Source of the DNA: Phycisphaerae bacterium
Lineage (GTDB): Bacteria > Planctomycetota > Phycisphaerae > Sedimentisphaerales > SG8-4
Direction: 5' to 3'
Length of the DNA stretch: 11,301 nt
Assembly: GCA_030603035.1 (NCBI GenBank)
Contig: JAUVYQ010000088.1
Location: 1-11,301, forward strand
The stretch's first letter is position 1, and each line of letters begins with the position of its first letter. A model generated the notes under the pieces. That model worked only from the letters and a program-made list of their open reading frames with translations, was not told where the DNA came from and searched no databases. The position numbers and the translations under genes were made by a program. Below, one piece after another: positions 5,709-11,301 of the stretch.

Positions 5709-5770
5709 TGGCCAGAGAAGGCACAGAGGAAATTCAAAGATTAAAAGGGTACTGCCGGCGGTAATAAAGA
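5709..5770. repeat. Decayed copy of a dispersed repeat between the YjbQ and LysE genes
   Basis: The stretch contains GCACAGAGGAAATT and, further on, GGCGGTAATAAAG. The same order (GCACAGAGAAAAAATT ... GGCGGTAAGAAAAG) appears at 7859-7921, so both look like members of one dispersed family. The rest of the 5670-5816 gap holds no gene or terminator that I can support. Confidence 0.5.
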
Positions 5771-5816
5771 CAAATCATCCACATATCTGTTTAAGTTGTT
5801 AAGAGCTGGTGAATTC

Positions 5817-6461
5817 GTGAGTTTGCTGTTTTTTTTATTCGAGGTGGTTGGGATATCTCTTTCGGGTGTTATGGCGCCTGGGCCTATGACGGCTGCGGCT
5901 ATCGCAATGGGTTCGCGCAATCGATTTGCCGGGGCGCTTATGGCGGTTGGACACGGCATTATCGAGTTTCCACTGATGATTCTGATTACACTGGGGATAG
6001 ATAAGATACTTAAATCCGCCACTACTAAAATCGTAATTGGCTTTGCCGGTGGAGTGTTCCTGGTGATTATGGCAATTCGGATGCTGCGTAGCTTAAGAGG
6101 TGCAGAACAGCAGGAAGTCAAGGTGACCAAAAGTGGGCCGGTAGTGGCCGGTATAGTGCTGTCGGGAGGCAATCCGCTTTTTTTAATCTGGTGGGCCAGT
6201 GTGGGATTAAATCTCGCAATTACTGCTACCAGCTTGGGGATATGGGCCTTTGTGTTATTTGCTATCGTACACTGGCTGTGTGACCTTATTTGGTTTAGCG
6301 TCTTATCGTGGGCGAGCTTCAAAGGCAGCGGCTTGCTCAGCCCCCGCAGGCAGCGAACGCTGCTGCTGATTTGCTCGCTGGCACTGTTTGGCTTCGGCGT
6401 GTTCTTTATTTACAATGCCGGCAGCACTTTGATAAATCTAATCCTGGCAAAAAGTCATTAG
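5817..6461 (+). CDS. LysE/RhtB-family amino-acid exporter-like membrane protein
   Basis: A 214-residue inner-membrane protein with about six hydrophobic segments, the usual size and shape of the LysE superfamily of amino-acid or small-metabolite exporters. The family signature near the N-terminus is GVMAPGPMTAAAIAMGSRNRFAGAL, with GHGIIEFPLMILITLGI in the second segment, GFAGGVFLVIMAIRML in the third and SGGNPLFLIWWASVG at the start of the C-terminal half. The substrate cannot be told. I prefer the GTG at 5817, preceded by GAGCTGGTG. An in-frame TTG at 5796 would add seven residues (LLRAGEF), but it has no ribosome site and does not look like membrane-protein N-terminus. It stands alone between two repeat-bearing gaps and is followed 28 bases later by the phosphatase gene. 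Confidence 0.87.
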   Translation: MSLLFFLFEVVGISLSGVMAPGPMTAAAIAMGSRNRFAGALMAVGHGIIEFPLMILITLGIDKILKSATTKIVIGFAGGVFLVIMAIRMLRSLRGAEQQEVKVTKSGPVVAGIVLSGGNPLFLIWWASVGLNLAITATSLGIWAFVLFAIVHWLCDLIWFSVLSWASFKGSGLLSPRRQRTLLLICSLALFGFGVFFIYNAGSTLINLILAKSH

Positions 6462-6489
6462 CTAACTTTCAGAAAGAAGGAGACTGACT

Positions 6490-7755
6490 ATGCGCAATGA
6501 GAAATCACGAGAGAGCCGGCGGATACTCGGCAGTGTATTGACCCTGCCGGTGGTGTGTTTAACTGCCGGTCTGGTTGTGGCGGGCAGTTGTGCGAGAATA
6601 ACAAAAGGTCCTGTCCTGCTTGTTGTATCCGAAAGGCAAGCTGCGCTGATGTGGGAGACCGAGATAGGGGGGCCGGGTGAGGTTCTGTACGGCCAGGGCG
6701 CATCGCTGAGCGAAAAAGTTACAACCCAACCTCTACGAGTCGAATACGGGATTAAGGAGAAGGGCGCAGCCGTTAAGGAGAAAACCGCTTTTATTCATAA
6801 AGTCCGTCTCGAAAATCTGGAGCCGGGCCGGGTTTACAGCTATCGTGTTGTTAGGCCGGCTCAGATGCAAAGCAAGGTCTATAAATTTCGTACCGTGCCG
6901 GCTGATGCTAATGAAGTTACATTCGCGGTGTATGGTGACAGCCGCAGTTTTCCCGGGAGACATCGTAAAATAGTTGAGCAAATAATCAAGAAAAAGGTTG
7001 ATTTTGTGGTTCATACCGGGGATTTGGTAAGCAGTGGTAACCGTTACGAGCAATGGGGCCCGCAATTTTTTGAGCCATTAAAGGGTCTGGCCGAGACTGT
7101 GCCGGTTTATATTGCCAAGGGCAACCACGAGGGCAACAGCGGCAATTTTGAAAAACTGCTGATTCCCGAAGATGGGCAAAACAACTACGGCTTCGACTAT
7201 GGGCCGATGCACTATTTCTGCGCAGATAACGTCTCCAAAGGCCTAAAAGCCGAGGAGGTGTTGAATCTGATTGCTGCTGATGCCAGAGGTAGTAAGGCCG
7301 AATGGAAATTTGTGAGCTATCACATACCAAGCCTTAATTTCGGCGGGCACTGGTCGAAGTGGGGGTATCCGGATGCGCTGCGGACTTTGTCTGAAGCCGG
7401 CGTCGATTTTGTTCTGACAGGCCATTCGCATCAGTACGAGCGATTTCGCCCCGTCGCCCCGGCTCCCGGCACTGACGGCAGTTTTGTAACTTATGTTACC
7501 TCCGGCGGCGGCGGTGCGCCACTGCATGATGTCAAGCCGTGTCTCTACCACGCGCAGGCAAAGGTGGTACATCATTTCTGCTTGTTTGACATAAAGGGCA
7601 ATAAACTTACGATGGATACCTTTGATATTAACGGCAAGATAATCGACCATCTTGAAATAACTAAAACTGATGGCCGGTTAAATAAACAGTATCTGTGGAC
7701 AGTAGTGCCGATGGAGGAGATTCGGCGCTATCAGGAGTTGAAGCGGAAGCGATAA
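6490..7755 (+). CDS. Purple-acid-phosphatase-like metallophosphoesterase, predicted lipoprotein
   Basis: 421 residues. The N-terminal signal (hydrophobic about 13-31) ends in VVAGSC with Cys34, which fits a lipobox, so it is probably an envelope-anchored lipoprotein. Residues about 40-135 form the Ig/FN3-like domain of purple acid phosphatases (ERQAALMWET ... LENLEPGRVYSYRV). The calcineurin-like catalytic domain follows with its metal ligands: GDSRS (Asp150), HTGDL (Asp178), GNHEG (Asn212, His213), SYHIP (His278) and GHSHQYER (His312, His314). All the motifs are intact, so it is likely active on phosphate esters, though the substrate is unknown. AAGGAG at 6477-6482, 7 bases before the ATG, is the strongest ribosome site in the window. 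It is the last gene of the plus-strand run and faces the YihY gene across a repeat-filled gap. Confidence 0.92.
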   Translation: MRNEKSRESRRILGSVLTLPVVCLTAGLVVAGSCARITKGPVLLVVSERQAALMWETEIGGPGEVLYGQGASLSEKVTTQPLRVEYGIKEKGAAVKEKTAFIHKVRLENLEPGRVYSYRVVRPAQMQSKVYKFRTVPADANEVTFAVYGDSRSFPGRHRKIVEQIIKKKVDFVVHTGDLVSSGNRYEQWGPQFFEPLKGLAETVPVYIAKGNHEGNSGNFEKLLIPEDGQNNYGFDYGPMHYFCADNVSKGLKAEEVLNLIAADARGSKAEWKFVSYHIPSLNFGGHWSKWGYPDALRTLSEAGVDFVLTGHSHQYERFRPVAPAPGTDGSFVTYVTSGGGGAPLHDVKPCLYHAQAKVVHHFCLFDIKGNKLTMDTFDINGKIIDHLEITKTDGRLNKQYLWTVVPMEEIRRYQELKRKR

Positions 7756-7773
7756 AGAAGGCAAACAGGAGCC

Positions 7774-7914
7774 ACCGCAGAGAACGCTGTCCTTTGGGAC
7801 TCCTCCGCAGTCCACTTGGGGACGCCTTGCGGCGGATGTCTTACGGCATTACGGAGAGAGCACAGAGAAAAAATTAAAATCAAAAAACTCAGCGACCTCT
7901 GCGAACTCGGCGGT
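7774..7914. repeat. Nested dispersed repeats in the convergent gap
   Basis: The outer family begins ACCGCAGAGAACGC (7774-7787) and ends CTCTGCGAACTCGGCGGT (7897-7914), imperfect inverted ends of one element, with GCACAGAGAAAAAATT between. It is interrupted at about 7788-7850 by a different, structured element. That element has two small GTCC...GGAC hairpins (7789-7800 and 7810-7821), the second enclosed by TCCGC (7804-7808) pairing with GCGGA (7832-7836). It fills nearly all of the 185-base gap between the convergent genes; no gene is present. Confidence 0.65.
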
Positions 7915-7940
7915 AAGAAAAGCTCGGTTACTTTCCTGGT

Positions 7941-9272
7941 TTATTGTGTTTGTGAGTCCCCGAGAATTTGTTTTAAGGTGTACTGAGCCAAAGCGTTTCG
8001 CTGCGATTGAGTTATTTGTGCGAGCGTGTCCGGCTGGCCGGTTGTTGACTGTGCGAAACTCACTTCGGCTACGGCTGCGCCAATATCGGACAACCTGATA
8101 TTTTCCGGCTCTTTTGCCGGAACGAAACCGAGCTTTGGTTCAGAGGTCTTCATTATAATGCCGCTGGCAACGAGATGGTCAAGTATCTTTTCGCTGAATT
8201 CAGCGGGTATATCCAATTTGCTGCATATAACCTCAGGCGAGACCGGAGCTTGATTTGCCTGAAAAGCGGCCGCAATCTCTCTGACAATATTGATAGCGGT
8301 AAGGTCGTTAGCTATGAAATATTCCTCTGTCTTTTTGGCGGCGGCAATCTCGGCGGCATCGAGCGTCTTTAAGTGCTGAGTAGTAAATGTCAACTGCAGG
8401 CCGAACAGGACAATGAGCCACGTGATAAAAATCCAGAAGACGCTCAGTGGTATAAGGCCCATAACCCCGTACACCTTACTGTAAGGGATAAATTCCGTAA
8501 CGTATTGGCCAAAGCCCCACTTGGCAAAACTCCAGACCAACGCAGCCACTGCTGCTCCCCAGATAGCGGCTTTTGCCTGAACCTTTGTGTTTGGCAAGAC
8601 AAAGTAAAGCAGGAAAAAGGCGACAGTCGCGACGATATAAGACAGAAGAGCTGGGGCGATATTTGACAGGACGGTTTCTTGTATCTGTGCCAGAGCAGCA
8701 TATCTTGTGCCGGCGAAGACGCCCAGGCCGAGAAGGAACGGCCCGAGCGTCAGGAGCGCCCAGTAGTTGATTATTCGGTGCAGAAAACTTCTGCTCCGGG
8801 CAACGTGCCAGATATTGTTAAACGCTCTCTCTATCGTCAATAGCAAGGCCAGCGCGGCCCAGATAACAATTGCGGCACTAAAGAGCGCGATGGAACCTTC
8901 ATCTAATCTTGTGAAGAAACTTCCGGCTATATTGTCGAGATATTCTGTGAGCATTATTTTTTCATCTGGTTTTTCGGGGTCCGGGGTGTATTCAATAGTT
9001 GAGAGATGAAGCTGCGCATAAACTACATTTTTTACTTCCTCGCCTACGTTACTATAAGCGGGGAATAATCGAAATATTAAAAGTAATAAGATGGTCAGCG
9101 GGACAATTCCGAAAATTGTATGATACGACAGGGCGGCGGCCTGCTGGCCTGCGCGGTTCTTTATCAGCAGCCTTGTACAGTGCGACCAGAGTTTAATTTG
9201 AAAAACCACAAAGCGACTGCCTTTACCAAGCTGTGCGGTCGGCGTGGTTAAAATCTTCTTTAGCTTCAGCAT
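7941..9272 (-). CDS. YihY/BrkB-family inner-membrane protein with C-terminal winged-helix-like domain
   Basis: 443 residues. Six hydrophobic segments lie at about 45-70, 127-148, 167-188, 207-227, 233-257 and 268-296. Family motifs include NRAGQQAAALSYHTIFGIVPL (39-59), TIERAFNNIWHV (146-157), FVLPNTKV (224-231) and YSKVYGVMGLIPLSVFW (264-280). The family was once misassigned as RNase BN; its function remains unclear. The usual domain ends near residue 300. An extra region, about 320-405 (INIVREIAAAFQ...VSPEVICSKLDIP...ILDHLVASGIIM), has the helix pattern of a winged-helix domain, so it may be sensory or protein-binding (inference). GGAG seven bases before the ATG supports the start. It follows the AsmA-like gene by 39 bases on the same strand, so the two are probably co-transcribed. 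Confidence 0.9.
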   Translation of the reverse strand: MLKLKKILTTPTAQLGKGSRFVVFQIKLWSHCTRLLIKNRAGQQAAALSYHTIFGIVPLTILLLLIFRLFPAYSNVGEEVKNVVYAQLHLSTIEYTPDPEKPDEKIMLTEYLDNIAGSFFTRLDEGSIALFSAAIVIWAALALLLTIERAFNNIWHVARSRSFLHRIINYWALLTLGPFLLGLGVFAGTRYAALAQIQETVLSNIAPALLSYIVATVAFFLLYFVLPNTKVQAKAAIWGAAVAALVWSFAKWGFGQYVTEFIPYSKVYGVMGLIPLSVFWIFITWLIVLFGLQLTFTTQHLKTLDAAEIAAAKKTEEYFIANDLTAINIVREIAAAFQANQAPVSPEVICSKLDIPAEFSEKILDHLVASGIIMKTSEPKLGFVPAKEPENIRLSDIGAAVAEVSFAQSTTGQPDTLAQITQSQRNALAQYTLKQILGDSQTQ

Positions 9273-9311
9273 CTCTATTCTCCTTGAACTCTGAACTGTC
9301 TCTCAGCTTAT

Positions 9312-10850
9312 TTACTTAAACAGTTTTTCAAGGCCCTTTAGCAACTCCTGCTCTAATTGCCTTCTAAGCTGCTCTTCAAGCAGCTTGCCGACGTCGAGTT
9401 CGGGCTTGTCAATGGTGCCTCTAAGCGGCAGCGATATCCTTTGGCCGACAGTTTCTTTATCGACCCTTGCTGTTCTGCCCTTTAGCGTATAAGGTAAAGT
9501 TACCGTCATATTCAAACTCTTATCCAGCCCAATAACGCCCTTGAAGTTGAGCGGATTATCACCAATATCTATTTGCATATCATCATATTTAAGAAAGCCG
9601 TTCTGCAAAACGAATTTTGTCGGACGAATGGTAATTTCTTGTTCCCGAAGGCCTGTGCCGACTAATGAAAGAATTGTGCCGAGCAAATCCGAGGGCTGCA
9701 GGCGCAGTTTGTTTACCGAAATCGTGCCAATCACTTCGAGGTTATTTTTGGCAGCCCCTGCCAGCGGTATAGCAAGACGCTCGCAGCTAAAATTTGCCAC
9801 GCCACTAACATTGACGGCGTTCGCAAAGATGGGGTTCAGATACATCAAAAGCCTTCTGGTTGTCTCATCGTTAATTTGAATATCCTTCGCTATTTCAATT
9901 GGCGCCGGTGTTCTCAATAGTGTCGGTTTTTTCTTAAAATCCGCTTCGGCGGCAAAATTAAATTGCCCGTTATTGACGGTCGTTGAGAACGGAGCAATCT
10001 TTAATAAACCATTCTGGATTTGAATGTCGACCTCGGTCGGGCCGAAATTCAAGCCCATATACTGGGCCTTTTCGAAGCCCAATTTGGCCTTTGTGGTAAG
10101 GTTGGCCAACAGTTTGTCTGTCCGGCCGGTTGGGTATTCGGTGGTGAAATTGATAACATCTTTTCTTTTGCCCTGAAGTTTCAGACCCTCGGGCAAGAAC
10201 GGCCCGGCAACAGTGCTGAGAGCCGACCAGTCATATTCGCAGTCAAACCTCCCCTCTAATCTGGTTTTGCTGGCTTTGCTGACCTGGCTGAATTCGCCCT
10301 TGTGAATCTTTATTTGCGCAACAGTTTCAGCTTGTCGGTCGGTTACTTTCACATTGCCGTCATTGATAGTGAGGTCGATTTTCTTGATTGGTATCATCGG
10401 CAGTTGCAATTCTTTATTACCGGCAGGTTTCTGCGGTGAGACCTTGGTTTTATGTATCTGCTCAGGTTTAAGATTTATCACAATTACCGGTTCATCGATT
10501 ATAGTTTTCCCAAACGATAAAGTGCCAAATAAAATGGCAGCATAGTGGGGTTTTGTTTCAATTTGGCCTATTCTAACTAATGTTTGACCGGTGCTGTCTT
10601 GAAAATTGAAATCGGTAACTTTGACTCCTTTGAGCCAGCTCATTGAAAGGCCGGCAAAATCTACTTTGCCGTTGATGGAATTATTGATTTTGGTCAGTAT
10701 TATTTTTCGGCCTTTCTCAGATGATACAAACGCAGGCACAAGAAACACCACTAACACAATCAAAACAACTGCAAGTGCCAATACCAACTTGAGTATTCTT
10801 GTTCTGGTTTTTCTTTGGGGCCCAGCTTTGGGTTTTTTTTCGGCTTGCAT
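9312..10850 (-). CDS. AsmA-like membrane-anchored envelope protein
   Basis: 512 residues. A basic N-terminus and one transmembrane helix (about 20-42) anchor a long periplasmic region. That region begins with the AsmA-type opening (ILTKINNSINGKVDFAGLSMSWLKGVKVTDF, about 51-81), followed by repeated beta-rich stretches such as FGKTIIDEPVIVINL. The C-terminal part (LRLQPSDLLGTILSL...EITIRPTKFVLQNGFLKYDDMQIDIG...LPLRGTIDKPELDVG) matches the AsmA-like C-terminal domain. It ends in an Arg/Glu/Leu-rich amphipathic helix. AsmA and TamB relatives are thought to move phospholipids between membranes; applying this here is inference. GGGGGA (10857-10862) lies 6 bases before the ATG. Its position between frr and YihY suggests an envelope-related two-gene unit. 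Confidence 0.85.
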   Translation of the reverse strand: MQAEKKPKAGPQRKTRTRILKLVLALAVVLIVLVVFLVPAFVSSEKGRKIILTKINNSINGKVDFAGLSMSWLKGVKVTDFNFQDSTGQTLVRIGQIETKPHYAAILFGTLSFGKTIIDEPVIVINLKPEQIHKTKVSPQKPAGNKELQLPMIPIKKIDLTINDGNVKVTDRQAETVAQIKIHKGEFSQVSKASKTRLEGRFDCEYDWSALSTVAGPFLPEGLKLQGKRKDVINFTTEYPTGRTDKLLANLTTKAKLGFEKAQYMGLNFGPTEVDIQIQNGLLKIAPFSTTVNNGQFNFAAEADFKKKPTLLRTPAPIEIAKDIQINDETTRRLLMYLNPIFANAVNVSGVANFSCERLAIPLAGAAKNNLEVIGTISVNKLRLQPSDLLGTILSLVGTGLREQEITIRPTKFVLQNGFLKYDDMQIDIGDNPLNFKGVIGLDKSLNMTVTLPYTLKGRTARVDKETVGQRISLPLRGTIDKPELDVGKLLEEQLRRQLEQELLKGLEKLFK

Positions 10851-10910
10851 TACTTATCCCCCGAAAGAAAGTTAAAGTTCCGAATCAAAACGGCATTCTA
10901 AATAGCACAA

Positions 10911-10979
10911 GCCCCACTGCTTCGATTTTGCCTACACCCGCGGTTGCGCAGGCACAGGTGCGAAGCAAAATGGCGGGGC
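10911..10979. repeat. Palindromic intergenic element between frr and the AsmA-like gene
   Basis: Outer arms GCCCCAC (10911-10917) and GCGGGGC (10973-10979) pair with one mismatch. Inner arms ATTTTGC (10925-10931) and GCAAAAT (10965-10971) pair perfectly. The centre is GC-rich (CGCGGTTGCGCAGGC). There is no U-tract, so it is not a typical terminator. The remaining bases of the 168-base gap (10851-11018) hold only the AsmA-like ribosome site. Confidence 0.6.
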
Positions 10980-11018
10980 CGGCTTGCGCACTTATAAGTT
11001 ATCGGCTTTTCATCAAGG

Positions 11019-11301
11019 TCAATCGAGCATTATCTCGTCCGATTTGTTTTTGACCATGTCATCAACCTTGTCGGTGTATTCCCTGGTAACATCATCGATT
11101 TGTTTCCTGCCGGTCTGGAGGTCATCTTCGGTGATGAGCTTGTCTTTTTGCTCCCTTTCAAGCTGCTTATTTGCGTCTCTTCGTATGTTGCGAATAGTAA
11201 CCTTCGTCTGCTCGCCCATCTGTTTGGCCTGGCCGACGAGCTGCCTTCTTCTTTCCTCACTGAGCGGTGGAATGTTGAGCCGGATTAGTTTGCCGTCCAC
11301 G
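11019..11301 (-). CDS. frr: Ribosome recycling factor, C-terminal half (5' end outside window)
   Basis: The last 93 residues of RRF, which with EF-G splits post-termination ribosomes in the cytoplasm. Recognised from IPPLSEERRRQLVGQAKQMGEQTKV and IRNIRRDANKQLE, then DKLITEDDLQTGRKQIDDVTREYTDKVDDMV, which form part of the long three-helix domain, ending in DEIMLD where other RRFs end in ELM-type tails. About half of a usual 185-residue protein is present. The N-terminal part and hinge lie to the right of the window, where pyrH or tsf would be the commonest neighbours. The TGA stop is at 11019-11021, and 168 bases separate it from the AsmA-like gene. Confidence 0.96.
   Translation of the reverse strand, partial: VDGKLIRLNIPPLSEERRRQLVGQAKQMGEQTKVTIRNIRRDANKQLEREQKDKLITEDDLQTGRKQIDDVTREYTDKVDDMVKNKSDEIMLD

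Noticed and set aside
5796..5816. TTG start for the LysE-family gene
   Set aside because: It has no ribosome site. The GTG at 5817 has a purine-rich GAGCTGG upstream and begins the hydrophobic segment directly.
7860..7915. Rho-independent terminator for the YihY gene
   Set aside because: There are T-runs on the minus strand, but I could not find a stable stem directly before them. The sequence is better explained as a dispersed repeat.
9284..9297. Further heptamer array before the YihY gene (TTGAACT, CTGAACT)
   Set aside because: Only two units are present, so chance cannot be excluded. I did not count it as an array.

Overview
The window looks like chromosome from an uncultivated Gram-negative bacterium. 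My best guess is the Phycisphaerae/Sedimentisphaerales side of Planctomycetota. The reasons are a free-standing S23-type four-helix-bundle gene, an AsmA-like envelope protein, and several short dispersed repeat families that I remember from genomes of that group. This is recognition from memory and was not searched.

Layout. Positions 1-1459 (minus strand) hold an accessory cassette: a DUF5131 (phage Gp37/Gp68-like, three-Cys-motif) gene, its usual partner tcmP, and the first 22 codons of a possible third gene. A divergent intergenic region (1460-1686) separates it from a plus-strand run of seven genes: asd (aspartate-semialdehyde dehydrogenase), an S23-type four-helix-bundle gene, truA (tRNA pseudouridine synthase), a GT4 glycosyltransferase whose TTG start overlaps the truA stop, a YjbQ-family gene, a LysE-family exporter, and a purple-acid-phosphatase-like lipoprotein. 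A repeat-filled gap (7756-7940) separates these from a convergent minus-strand group: the 3' part of frr (ribosome recycling factor), an AsmA-like protein, and a YihY/BrkB membrane protein with an added C-terminal winged-helix-like domain.

Most genes are ordinary housekeeping or envelope functions. The unusual part is the repeat content. Short tandem arrays with a 7-base period occur at several places. They precisely bracket the S23 gene in inverted orientation, lie in frame inside truA and the glycosyltransferase, and follow the YjbQ gene. truA also carries a 61-base palindromic element and a second dispersed element. All three insertions keep the reading frame and lengthen the protein by about 60 residues in apparent surface loops. 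Other palindromic or nested repeats fill the frr-AsmA and phosphatase-YihY gaps.

The least understood genes are the DUF5131/TcmP pair. TcmP has methyltransferase-like motifs, but its reading frame has no ATG, GTG or TTG start ahead of the conserved N-terminal half.
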